A stretch of DNA of 64,000 nt from an uncultured Rhodopila sp. (GTDB lineage: Bacteria > Pseudomonadota > Alphaproteobacteria > Acetobacterales > Acetobacteraceae), in assembly GCF_903915725.1 (NCBI RefSeq), contig NZ_CAIWTY010000106.1:231780-295779 (forward strand), given 5' to 3'. The position numbers and the translations under genes are program-made. The notes under the pieces were generated by a model, which was not told where the DNA came from, did not search any database, and saw only the letters and a program-made list of their open reading frames with translations. Position 1 is the first letter of the stretch; every line of letters begins with the position of its first letter. Below, piece by piece: positions 16,616 through 24,767 of this stretch.

Positions 16616-18136
16616 ATGGACCTCGAAAATCCCCCTGGCTCACTCCCTTCGTCCCCGGCCCTGCGCATCGGCGCCCCACGCGTGGAGGAGGCGTTGGCCT
16701 TCGACGACGTGCTGGTGGTTCCCGCATACTCGCAGGTGCTGCCATCCTCGACCAGCACCGTCACCCGCCTGACGCGGACGATCTCGCTGAATATCCCGCT
16801 GATTTCCGCCGCGATGGACACGGTCACCGAAGCGGAAATGGCCATCGCCATGTCGCAGCTCGGCGGCATGGGCGTGATACACAAGAACATGACACCCGAA
16901 GAACAGGCATCCCTGGTCCGGCGGGTGAAGAAATACGAATCCGGCATGGTGGTGAACCCGCTGACCATCCACCCGGATCAGACCCTGGCCGACGTCAAGG
17001 CGCTGATGTCCTCTCACCACATCAGCGGCATTCCCGTCGTCGAACGTGAGACGAATCGCCTGGTGGGCATCGTCACCAACCGCGACGTCCGCTTCGCCAC
17101 CGAGCCCAGCCTCAAGGTCTACGAGCTGATGACCCGGGAAAACCTGGTCACCGTGACCTCCGATGTCGGTCCCGAGCGCGCCCGCCACCTGCTGCATAAG
17201 CACCGCATCGAGAAGCTTATCGTCGTCGATGAGGCTTACCGCTGCATCGGGCTGATCACCGTCAAGGACATGGACAAGGCCGAGTCGCATCCGCTGTCCA
17301 ACAAGGACGAACTCGGCCGCCTGCGCGTCGCCGCCGCCACCGGTGTCGGCCCTGAGGGCGAAGCCCGCGCCCACGCGCTGATTGCCGCGGAGTGCGATGT
17401 GATCGTCGTCGATACCGCGCATGGCCACTCCGAGGGCGTGCTGCGCGCCATCGAGGCGATCAAGCGAGCCTCCAACACCGCCCAGGTCATCGGCGGCAAC
17501 GTCGCCACCCCGGAAGGCGCCCTGGCGCTGATCGCCGCCGGTGTGGATGCCGTGAAGATCGGCATTGGCCCCGGCAGCATCTGCACCACGCGTATCGTCG
17601 CCGGTGTCGGCGTGCCACAGTTCACCGCGGTGCTGGAGACCGCCGCGGCGTGCAAGGAGAAGGGCGTTCCCGCGATCGCGGACGGCGGCATGCGCACCAG
17701 CGGCGACGTGGTGAAAGCCATCGCCGCCGGCGCCGATTGCTGCATGATCGGCAGCCTGCTCGCCGGCACCGAGGAGGCGCCCGGGGAGGTGTTCCTGTAT
17801 CAGGGCCGATCGTACAAGTCGTATCGCGGCATGGGCAGCCTCGGAGCGATGGCGCGCGGTTCGGCTGACCGGTATTTCCAGCAGGACATCAAGGACCAGC
17901 TCAAACTGGTGCCGGAAGGGGTCGAGGGCCGCGTCGGCTACAAGGGTGCCGTCGGCAATGTGGTGCATCAGCTTGTCGGCGGGCTGAAGGCGGGCATGGG
18001 CTATACCGGCAGCGCGGATATTGCGTCATTGCAGACGAACGCTCGGTTCCGGCGGGTGACCGGGGCCGGGCTGCGGGAGAGTCACGTGCACGACGTGGCG
18101 ATCGACCGCGAGGCGCCGAACTACCGGCAGGATTGA
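16616..18136 (+). CDS. guaB: Inosine-5'-monophosphate dehydrogenase
   Basis: 506 residues from ATG 16616. The TIM barrel opens with [16 protein letters not shown], tandem CBS domains sit at about 110-230, and the active-site loop [11 protein letters not shown] holds Cys323. The flap motif [10 protein letters not shown] is also present. GuaB oxidises IMP to XMP with NAD, the committed step to GMP. guaA is not within the window. An upstream in-frame ATG at 16553 would add an atypical leader and is not favoured. Confidence 0.97.
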   Translation: MDLENPPGSLPSSPALRIGAPRVEEALAFDDVLVVPAYSQVLPSSTSTVTRLTRTISLNIPLISAAMDTVTEAEMAIAMSQLGGMGVIHKNMTPEEQASLVRRVKKYESGMVVNPLTIHPDQTLADVKALMSSHHISGIPVVERETNRLVGIVTNRDVRFATEPSLKVYELMTRENLVTVTSDVGPERARHLLHKHRIEKLIVVDEAYRCIGLITVKDMDKAESHPLSNKDELGRLRVAAATGVGPEGEARAHALIAAECDVIVVDTAHGHSEGVLRAIEAIKRASNTAQVIGGNVATPEGALALIAAGVDAVKIGIGPGSICTTRIVAGVGVPQFTAVLETAAACKEKGVPAIADGGMRTSGDVVKAIAAGADCCMIGSLLAGTEEAPGEVFLYQGRSYKSYRGMGSLGAMARGSADRYFQQDIKDQLKLVPEGVEGRVGYKGAVGNVVHQLVGGLKAGMGYTGSADIASLQTNARFRRVTGAGLRESHVHDVAIDREAPNYRQD

Positions 18137-18140
18137 ACCG

Positions 18141-18230
18141 CGTCATGCCGACGAAGGTCGGCATCCACGCCTTTCGCCGCAGCACTCACGGCAAGCCATG
18201 GATGGTCCGCCTGCGCGGACCATGACGTCG
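18141..18230. repeat. Dispersed GTCATG hairpin downstream of guaB
   Basis: Contains GTCATGCCGACGAAGGTCGG, then CATCCACGCC, and a second hairpin TGGTCCGCCTGCGCGGACCATGACG (written here in halves of the stem). It belongs to the same family as 6126-6207. It lies between the convergent guaB and NHL genes and could terminate both. Confidence 0.65.
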
Positions 18231-18276
18231 CGAGGGCGATGCCCCCAAGCGGGCGCCTCAGTTGCTTGTTGATACC

Positions 18277-19422
18277 TCACCGCCCCGGCTCCGGCACGAA
18301 CCGCTGCACCCGGTTGCCGCCATCGACCTCGGTCGTGAACACGTCGCCATGGCTGTCGATCGCCAGGCTATGCACCCAGTGGAACTCCCCCGGCCCCCGC
18401 CCCGCCCTGCCGAACCCGCCCAGAATCATCCCGTCGGAGCGCCGCAGGATGCGGACCACCTCGTTCCGGCCGTCGCCGTTGAACAGCAGCGTCTGGCCCG
18501 GGTCGGGCCACAGGCCGAGGTCCCACACGCTGCCGAGGCCGGTGGTCTCCGGCGCGATCCGGTATTCCGTCACGAACCGCCCGTCCTTATGGAACACCTG
18601 GATGCGGTCGTTCTGCCGGTCGCAGACATAGACCAGCCCGTCTTTGGCCAACCTCACGCAGTGCACCGGGCGGCCGAACTGCCTCGGCAGCGGCGCGCTC
18701 GGGTCGTAATGCTGCGCGGCGTCGGACGGACGGTCGCCATAGGCGCCCCAATGCCGCTTGTAGGCGCCGGTCTCCGAGTCGAACACGATGATGCGGCGGT
18801 TGCCATAGCCGTCGGCGACGTAGACCTCATGCGACGCGTCATCGACCGCGACCCCGGCGGGGCGGCCGAGTCGGGTGACGTCGTTGCTGGCGGCGCCGGT
18901 GGCGGGGTGGCCGATCTGCAACAGAAAGGCGCCTTGCTGGGTGAATTTCAGGACCTGACCGTCGGAGGCGCCATTGCCGCCGAGCCAGACGAAGCCTTTC
19001 GGGTCGATGGTGATGCCGTGCTCGGATTGGAACCAGTCGTAACCCTTTCCCGCTCCGCCCCAGGCGCGCAATACGGTGCCGGACGGGTCGAATTCGATCA
19101 CCGGCGGCGCCGAGGTGCGCGCCTTGCCGGGGCGCTGGATGATCCAGACATTGTCCGCGGCGTCGGTCGCCACGCCGGAAACCTCGCCAAGCGTCCAGCC
19201 GTGCGGCAGCGGCTTCGGCCAGGACGAATCGACCTGCATCCGCGGCGATTCGGCCATGGCGGCGGTAGCGGCGAGTAGCGAAGCGGCTAGAACGGTAAGG
19301 AAGCGTTGCTTCGTGGTGCGACTCGGCGATGCTGGTGCGCGCGCGGTCTCCGCGATTCGACGCAGAGTTCGCGGAGCGGGGCGCAGAGTGCGCAGAGGTG
19401 ATTTATGCTTTAAAATTACCAT
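18277..19422 (-). CDS. Secreted NHL-repeat beta-propeller protein (PAL-like)
   Basis: Up to 381 residues. The mature part is a six-bladed NHL propeller with repeated G-hAhD..G.VhVaD patterns, for example PAGVAVDDASHEVYVADGYG and HSLAIDSHGDVFTTEVDGGN. It resembles peptidyl-alpha-hydroxyglycine alpha-amidating lyase domains, without proof of enzyme activity. A signal peptide reads KQRFLTVLAASLLAATAAMA at about 39-58. No ATG, GTG or TTG lies just before it; the first usable ATG at 19422 makes the first 30 codons coincide with a CTCTGCG-type repeat. The true start is therefore uncertain, though the protein itself is convincing. Confidence 0.82.
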   Translation of the reverse strand: MVILKHKSPLRTLRPAPRTLRRIAETARAPASPSRTTKQRFLTVLAASLLAATAAMAESPRMQVDSSWPKPLPHGWTLGEVSGVATDAADNVWIIQRPGKARTSAPPVIEFDPSGTVLRAWGGAGKGYDWFQSEHGITIDPKGFVWLGGNGASDGQVLKFTQQGAFLLQIGHPATGAASNDVTRLGRPAGVAVDDASHEVYVADGYGNRRIIVFDSETGAYKRHWGAYGDRPSDAAQHYDPSAPLPRQFGRPVHCVRLAKDGLVYVCDRQNDRIQVFHKDGRFVTEYRIAPETTGLGSVWDLGLWPDPGQTLLFNGDGRNEVVRILRRSDGMILGGFGRAGRGPGEFHWVHSLAIDSHGDVFTTEVDGGNRVQRFVPEPGR

Positions 19423-19480
19423 TTATTTAAACGCCTTACTCTGCGTGCTCTGCGCCCCACTCTGCGAACTCTGCGTCGAA
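19356..19480. repeat. Long inverted repeat of CTCTGCG units
   Basis: The left arm, 19356-19397, begins TTCGACGCAGAG and ends GCGCAGAG. The right arm, 19438-19480, begins ACTCTGCG and ends ACTCTGCGTCGAA. The two are near-perfect complements over about 42 bp around a 40-bp AT-rich loop. The NHL gene's first possible ATG is inside the loop, so its first codons read through the left arm. The same unit recurs at 34669-34705, 35030-35072 and in part at 42068-42087. Confidence 0.8.
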
Positions 19481-19572
19481 AAAAAGATGTACAAAACAAA
19501 GACCGACTCGGAAACCAGCCCTCCGGCAGACGCCACGCCGACACGTCATGCCGCCCCCGGCCACCACCCCGT

Positions 19573-19586
19573 TTGATCCAGATCAA
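19573..19586 (+). promoter_or_regulatory. Perfect FNR/FixK-type site upstream of the Rid/oxygenase operon
   Basis: TTGATCCAGATCAA is an exact match to the FNR/FixK consensus TTGAT-N4-ATCAA. Its centre is about 112 bp before the ATG of the downstream gene, which would allow a class II promoter with a leader of about 70 bases. Which CRP/FNR-family protein uses it cannot be told from sequence. Confidence 0.6.
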
Positions 19587-19691
19587 AGACGCGCCCGAGT
19601 CCCGCAACCTAGAAGCCGTTCACTCAGGAACGATCCACCGCCGCGAGAATCGGCCATTTCGTTGACATCGTTCTTAATTGAGGAACCATTT

Positions 19692-20855
19692 ATGGCACGT
19701 TCCGATAACGGACTCGCCTTGCGCAGCTACCGTGGCACTTCCGGCTGCACCGAACATTACATTACCATCGAAGCGCCCGGCCACCTCAGCCTGAACCGGC
19801 AGATCGACACTGTCGCGCAGCGCTATGCGGAGGCGCTGCAATCTCTCAACCTGCCGCCGGAAAGCGCAATTTTTCGCCGGATCTATCTCAGCGACATCGC
19901 CAACCAGGCCATGCTGCTGCGCCAGAGCAGCCTGTTCCAGGAGCCTCTGGACAGCCCCGTCGCGGTGTCCATGGTGCAGCAGCCGCCGTTGCCGGACAGC
20001 AAGGTGGCGCTGCTTGCCTATCATATTGAAAGTCCGGCCCCCGTTGCCAAGCGCGTGGTTGCGCCCGACAGCATGCTGGTCGAGTCGAACGGTCTGGGCC
20101 ATCTCTGGAGCACCCGGCTCTGCGCGACCAACATCGAGCAGCCCGGCTCCACTACCGAACAGACCCGCGAGGTGTTTGACCGCCTCATCGGCACGCTGTC
20201 GGCGAACGGCGCGACCTTGGCCGATAACTGCGTGCGCACCTGGATCTACGTCAAGGACGTGGACTTCTTCTACCAGGACATGGTTGCCGCCCGCACCGCT
20301 CTGTTCGAGCAGCACGGCCTCAACCGTGACACGCACTACATCGCCAGCACCGGCATCGAGGGATCCTGCTCGCATCGTTATGACACAGTGCTGATGGACG
20401 CCTATTCGATCCTCGGGCTGCGGCCGGAGCAGGTGTCGTACCTGAACGACTTCGACCGTCTCTGCGCCACTAAGGACTACGACGTCACGTTTGAACGCGG
20501 CACGCGCATCGCCTACCGCGACCGGAGCCATCATTTCATTTCAGGAACGGCGAGCATCGACACCTCGGGCGAAGTCGTGCACCGCGGCGACGTGCACCGG
20601 CAGCTTGAACGGACGATCGAAAACATCGACGCGCTGCTGCGCTCCGGCGGCGCGGGAATCGAGCATATGACGCATTTCCTGGTGTATCTGCGGGATCCCA
20701 GCGACCATGGCATCGCGGAGAACTACCTCGCCGAGCGCTTTCCGAGCATCCCGCGGCTGATCCTGCGCGGCGCGGTGTGCCGCCCGGAATGGCTGATCGA
20801 AATCGAGGGCATTGCCATCGCGCCGCACGACGCACCGGCGCTGCCGCAATTTTAA
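19692..20855 (+). CDS. Two-domain Rid (YjgF/UK114) superfamily protein, chorismatase-like
   Basis: 387 residues from ATG 19692, with GAGGAA about ten bases upstream. The C-terminal domain is Rid-like: HHFISGTASIDTSGEVVHRGD, QLERTIENIDALL, HFLVYLRDPSD and a final CRPEWLIEIEGIAI, with Arg/Cys/Glu positions that form the Rid active cleft. The N-terminal half holds a second, degenerate Rid-like fold. Tandem Rid folds with an SGTASI motif are typical of FkbO/Hyg5/XanB2-type chorismatases, which turn chorismate into hydroxybenzoates or dihydroxy acids, but stand-alone Rid proteins with other roles share the architecture. It heads a three-gene operon with two Fe/2OG oxygenases. Confidence 0.8.
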   Translation: MARSDNGLALRSYRGTSGCTEHYITIEAPGHLSLNRQIDTVAQRYAEALQSLNLPPESAIFRRIYLSDIANQAMLLRQSSLFQEPLDSPVAVSMVQQPPLPDSKVALLAYHIESPAPVAKRVVAPDSMLVESNGLGHLWSTRLCATNIEQPGSTTEQTREVFDRLIGTLSANGATLADNCVRTWIYVKDVDFFYQDMVAARTALFEQHGLNRDTHYIASTGIEGSCSHRYDTVLMDAYSILGLRPEQVSYLNDFDRLCATKDYDVTFERGTRIAYRDRSHHFISGTASIDTSGEVVHRGDVHRQLERTIENIDALLRSGGAGIEHMTHFLVYLRDPSDHGIAENYLAERFPSIPRLILRGAVCRPEWLIEIEGIAIAPHDAPALPQF

Positions 20856-20896
20856 CATTTTGCTAACGGCACCTCGTGACCGGAAGGAACCCTGAC

Positions 20897-21586
20897 ATGA
20901 GCGAAACCGACGCCCCGCTTTCCATGATCAATGAGGCCGCTGTTGCGGCAGCGGAATTGCGGCACGACCCCTACGACTACACCTATATCGAGGAGGCTCT
21001 GCCGCCCCGCCTGAAGGACGAAGTCCTGGCCGATGCGCCGGTGATTCCCGATCGCGGCAGCTACGGCCTGCCCGACCTGGTGCGCGGCCCGCGCTTCGAA
21101 GCGGTGGTCAAGGATTTGCTCAGCGCCCGCTTCCGCCACCTGGTGGAAGAGAAATTCGACATCGACCTGAGCAACAAGCCGCCCTGCATCGTCATGATGG
21201 GCAACACCTCCGGCAATTATAACGAGGGCTATGCCCATCCCGACAGCAAACATAAGATCATTACGGTCTTGTTGGGATTCTCTCGCGAATGGCCGTATGA
21301 AAAGGGTAAGCTGCGGGTGCTGCGCAGCGAGGACCGTGAGGACTACGCGTTCGAATATTCGCCGGTGTTCGGCCGCATGCTGATGTTCCGCGTCTGCGAC
21401 CACTCCTGGCACGGCTTCCTGCCGCAGAAGGGCCAGCGCATGAGCCTGCAGCTCTGCTACGTCGATTCCGAAGCCTATGTGCGCAAGGAATACACGCGGC
21501 ACAGCGTCAGCGCCTTCGCCAAGTCGGTGCCGCTGCTACGCAAGATCATCGATATGGCGCCGCGGCGGATGCCCGGAGCAAAGTAA
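20897..21586 (+). CDS. Fe(II)/2-oxoglutarate-dependent oxygenase, first of a pair
   Basis: 229 residues from ATG 20897, preceded by GGAAGGAA. The double-stranded beta-helix metal site is visible as His114-Pro-Asp116 (AHPDSKH) and distal His172 (SWHGF), with Arg181 (QRMSLQLCYVD) positioned to bind 2-oxoglutarate. This arrangement is that of prolyl-4-hydroxylase-like oxygenases, which hydroxylate proteins, amino acids or small molecules. The gene starts 41 bases after the Rid-like gene and its stop overlaps the next start (TAATG). The substrate is unknown. Confidence 0.82.
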   Translation: MSETDAPLSMINEAAVAAAELRHDPYDYTYIEEALPPRLKDEVLADAPVIPDRGSYGLPDLVRGPRFEAVVKDLLSARFRHLVEEKFDIDLSNKPPCIVMMGNTSGNYNEGYAHPDSKHKIITVLLGFSREWPYEKGKLRVLRSEDREDYAFEYSPVFGRMLMFRVCDHSWHGFLPQKGQRMSLQLCYVDSEAYVRKEYTRHSVSAFAKSVPLLRKIIDMAPRRMPGAK

Positions 21587-22263
21587 TGAAGTTCCCACCC
21601 GACGTTTCGGCCGACGTGATCGAGCGGCAGTTCCTGCATGCGCTGCGTACCTGCGAACGCTCGGAACAGCCGTACCGGACCTGGAAGCTGAAAGAGGTGT
21701 TCCCGATCGAGCTGTGCACCGGCATCCTGACTTTGCCGATTTGCCCGGCTTTTCTCGGGGACACTGACGGAACGCGCGGCACCTACAATGATGAACGCAC
21801 GTTCATTACGCCGAAGTTGCGGGAGGGGTTCCAGTGCTGCCAGGCGCTGGCCGATGCCCTGCAGCGTCCGGCGGTGGCGCGCCAGTTGGAGGCGACCTGC
21901 GACATCCAGGTGGAAGGCGGCTATCTCCGCGTCGAATACATCCAGGACATCAACGGCGCCTGGCTGGAGCCGCATCGCGACATCCCGGAAAAGCTGTTCT
22001 CGATGGTGATCTACCTGTTCCACGGTCCGGAGTCCGCGGAATGGGGCACCGACATCTATGACGCGGATCAGAAATGGATTGCCCGGTCCTCGGGTGAGTT
22101 TAATTCGGCGACGATCTTCATCGCCGGGCCGGCGACATGGCACGGCTTCGACAAACGTCCGATCGTCGGCGTTCGGCGGCTGATGGAGATCAACTACGTC
22201 CGGCCGACATGGCGCAGACGCGACCAGCTTGCCTTTCCGGAGCGGCCGATAACCTTGGAGTGA
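21586..22263 (+). CDS. Fe(II)/2-oxoglutarate-dependent oxygenase, second of a pair
   Basis: 225 residues. Metal ligands are His130-Arg-Asp132 (LEPHRDIPEK) and His186 (ATWHGFDKR), with Arg197/Arg198 as 2-oxoglutarate ligand candidates. It differs strongly from the first oxygenase apart from these motifs and the shared WHGF element, so the two probably act on different positions or successive steps. Its ATG overlaps the stop of the preceding gene by one base, making translation coupled. It ends the operon; the next gene is convergent. Confidence 0.82.
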   Translation: MKFPPDVSADVIERQFLHALRTCERSEQPYRTWKLKEVFPIELCTGILTLPICPAFLGDTDGTRGTYNDERTFITPKLREGFQCCQALADALQRPAVARQLEATCDIQVEGGYLRVEYIQDINGAWLEPHRDIPEKLFSMVIYLFHGPESAEWGTDIYDADQKWIARSSGEFNSATIFIAGPATWHGFDKRPIVGVRRLMEINYVRPTWRRRDQLAFPERPITLE

Positions 22264-22328
22264 GCAGACGGCCCAGGCGCGTCGATCCGTGCCCGGTCAT
22301 GACGGCGGTCAGGGGCGGTTGGCCCGCC

Positions 22329-23411
22329 CTACTGCCCCTGCACCCGCCGCCAGTTCAAAAACTGCTGGAACAGCCGCTCCTTCTGCTCCTCGGACGTTCG
22401 CGGAGTCGCCGCCGGACCGGCCCCTCCGCCTGAACCTGCCGCCGGCACACGGCGGCGCCCCAATGCCACGTCCTGGACCGTTCCGGCACGGCCCCGCGCC
22501 AGCCAATCCGCAACCGGCGGGAAGCGTTCCCAGCCGGACACCTCGGCCGCCATGTCAAAGCCGGGCAGCCCGCTGCCGTGCTCGACCAGCAAATCGCAGA
22601 GCCGAGCCAGTCCCGCGAACATCGGCGTCGCACTGGACCAGTTGTAGCAGGCCAGCACCATCGGCACCCCGAGCGTGCCAACCGCGCGGCCCCGGCCCGG
22701 CTGGCCGCCGCCCAACTGCGGGTAGTCCTCCGGCAGGATCTGCGCCGGCAGCAAACCGTTCGGCTGGCCGCCGAGGTCGCCGACGGGCAGGAAATGCACA
22801 TGGTCCGACAGGTTCACGCTCAGGAACAGCTTCGCCGGGGCCGGGGCCACCAGCATCATCGCCGCGATCTCACCGCGCAGCACCGCCGCCAGGGCCTGAT
22901 CGTGATCCAGGTAAACCGGATCGACCCGCATCGCCATCCTGTCGAGCAGCACGGTGGCGGTCGCGTGCGTCGTGCCGCCCTGCGGTCCGAGATTGACCTT
23001 CTGTCCGCCCACATCGCTCAGTGCGGCCATGCGTTGCGAGGCCAGGACGTGAAACTCGCTGACCCCCAGCCGCGCGATGAAGCGCAAAGCATACACCACA
23101 CTCGCAGGCAAGCCGGATCGGCTCATGTAGGCCAGCGCAACGGAGGGCAAGATCCCCCCCACCGCCGCCGGCCGATCGGCCAGATGCGCGGCGGTGAACA
23201 GCACGCCGGGGGTGGATTCGGCGCGCAGCCGGACCTCGGCGCCGCCGAACCGGGCGGCCATATCGTTGGCAGTACGCACGGAGTCCGCCCCGGCGTCCGC
23301 CGCGAGCAGCACCAGTTCGGATTCGGGGTCGTCGCGCCGGTTTTGCGCGTCTGAGATGCGGGGCAAGCCGAACAGCAATGGTCCGGCAAGGGCCAGGCGG
23401 CGTGACAGCAT
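22329..23411 (-). CDS. TAXI-family TRAP-type periplasmic solute-binding protein
   Basis: 360 residues with a short signal sequence (SRRLALAGPLLFGLPRISDA). The TAXI/NMT1-like fold is suggested by LGVSEFHVLASQRMAALSDV, LRGEIAAMMLVAPAPAKLF and VPMVLACYNWSS near the end. The C-terminal tail is a Gly/Ala-rich stretch followed by a Lys/Arg/Gln helix. TAXI proteins usually work with a fused DctQM membrane protein; none is adjacent. The ligand is unknown. Confidence 0.72.
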   Translation of the reverse strand: MLSRRLALAGPLLFGLPRISDAQNRRDDPESELVLLAADAGADSVRTANDMAARFGGAEVRLRAESTPGVLFTAAHLADRPAAVGGILPSVALAYMSRSGLPASVVYALRFIARLGVSEFHVLASQRMAALSDVGGQKVNLGPQGGTTHATATVLLDRMAMRVDPVYLDHDQALAAVLRGEIAAMMLVAPAPAKLFLSVNLSDHVHFLPVGDLGGQPNGLLPAQILPEDYPQLGGGQPGRGRAVGTLGVPMVLACYNWSSATPMFAGLARLCDLLVEHGSGLPGFDMAAEVSGWERFPPVADWLARGRAGTVQDVALGRRRVPAAGSGGGAGPAATPRTSEEQKERLFQQFLNWRRVQGQ

Positions 23412-23661
23412 GGGCTAAAGGACCCCGGAAGCCCCTTCCGGCGTCCCGTTACCGGGCCGCAAACCCGGGAAACACCCGAAAGGATCGGCTATCCCGAGAC
23501 CGCCGCCGGGCCGCATCGGAAATGCAATGAGTTGTCTGATACCAAGCGCCATCCCGCCCCCCGATGGGGTTGGTGCTTAACCCGGCGGGACCCCATCGAC
23601 TACCGGTTCCGTGTTCACGGACGGGTGAGCGGCCGGGACAGTGGCGGTGGACCGCCTGGCA
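23412..23661. other. Non-coding gap between two minus-strand genes
   Basis: 250 bases with no convincing gene. It must hold the promoter of the TAXI binding-protein gene, which is read leftwards from 23411. Nothing else was identified. Confidence 0.4.
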
Positions 23662-24534
23662 TCACCCCGCCGGTGTCACCCCGAATCGCCTGAACCACCC
23701 CAGCGTCCGGTTCCACGCATCCTCCGCATCCGCCTGCCGGTAGCTCGGGCGGTAATCCGCGTGGAAGCCGTGCGGCGCATCCGGATAGACGACGATTTCG
23801 ACGATCTCGTGCGCCGCCTTGGCCTTCGCCTCGGCCTGATGGACCAGATCCACCGGGATGCTGGCGTCCTGTCCGCCATACAGCCCGAGCAGCGGGCACT
23901 TGAGCTTGTCCGCCACATCCAGCCCGGTCACCGGCTGAATCGCCGAGGGGTTGCCACCCAACGGCCCGTAGAACGCCACCGCCGCCTTCAGATGCGGACT
24001 GTGCGCCGCATACAGCCAGGTCTGCCGGCCGCCGCGGCAGAACCCCATCACGCCGACACGCGTCGCACTGCCGCCATTGTCGAGCGCCCACGCCGCGGTG
24101 GCATCGAGATCCGCCATATAGCGGTCGTCCGGTGTCTTCGAGATCACCTCGGCGATGATCTGCTGCACGTCGGTCATCTTCGACAGGTCGCCAATGCGCG
24201 CGTAGTACTCGGTCGCCACGGCAAAATACCCGGCCTTGGCCAGCCGCCGGCAGACGTCCTTAATATATTCGTGGACGCCGAAGATCTCCTCGTTCACCAG
24301 CACGACCGGGAATGTGCCCTTGCGCGCCGGTTTGGCGAAATAGGCCGGCAGCTTGCCGTCGCCGGTGGGGATTTGCGCCTCGCCCGCATCGAGGCCCTCG
24401 GTGCCGGTGTGGATCGCCTGCGCTTCAACCTGTTGCGTGGCCAGGGTGAAGCCGCTGATCAGGCCGGTCATCAGCACCCCGCGGCGGGCCAGCGGATAGT
24501 CGCGAAGGCCGGCGGTTTCGGTATGGTCTGGCAT
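23662..24534 (-). CDS. Dienelactone hydrolase-family protein, exported
   Basis: 290 residues preceded by a GGAGGAG box. An Arg-Arg signal (LARRGVLMTGLISGFTLA, residues 15-32) suggests Tat export. The hydrolase core shows the nucleophile Cys166 in GVMGFCRGGRQ, GGQDASIPVD for the acidic residue and the histidine in APHGFHADYR. Family members open dienelactones or related cyclic esters in aromatic degradation; the exported forms often have unknown substrates. Confidence 0.88.
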   Translation of the reverse strand: MPDHTETAGLRDYPLARRGVLMTGLISGFTLATQQVEAQAIHTGTEGLDAGEAQIPTGDGKLPAYFAKPARKGTFPVVLVNEEIFGVHEYIKDVCRRLAKAGYFAVATEYYARIGDLSKMTDVQQIIAEVISKTPDDRYMADLDATAAWALDNGGSATRVGVMGFCRGGRQTWLYAAHSPHLKAAVAFYGPLGGNPSAIQPVTGLDVADKLKCPLLGLYGGQDASIPVDLVHQAEAKAKAAHEIVEIVVYPDAPHGFHADYRPSYRQADAEDAWNRTLGWFRRFGVTPAG

Positions 24535-24767
24535 TGGTGTCTCCTCCGGTGGCTCGGGCTCGTGTTCGCTCTCGGGGCATCCTTCGCTTGCGGTAGAGCT
24601 GCCGAGCGGTTTAGCGAGTCACATCAGCCATGATGATGCTCAGTATCTGCTGATCGGTTCAATGGGACATCCAGGCCCTTTCATCGCGGTGTCTCTACCG
24701 GGCTATAAAGCAGCCGTTGACTCTGCCAGAATGACGTTGCCTGCTGCGGCCAGCGCGGAGAAACCAC

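Noticed and set aside
18141..18230. Possible CRISPR array from repeated hairpins
   Set aside because: The repeats are isolated palindromes, not regularly spaced direct repeats with spacers, and no cas genes are present.
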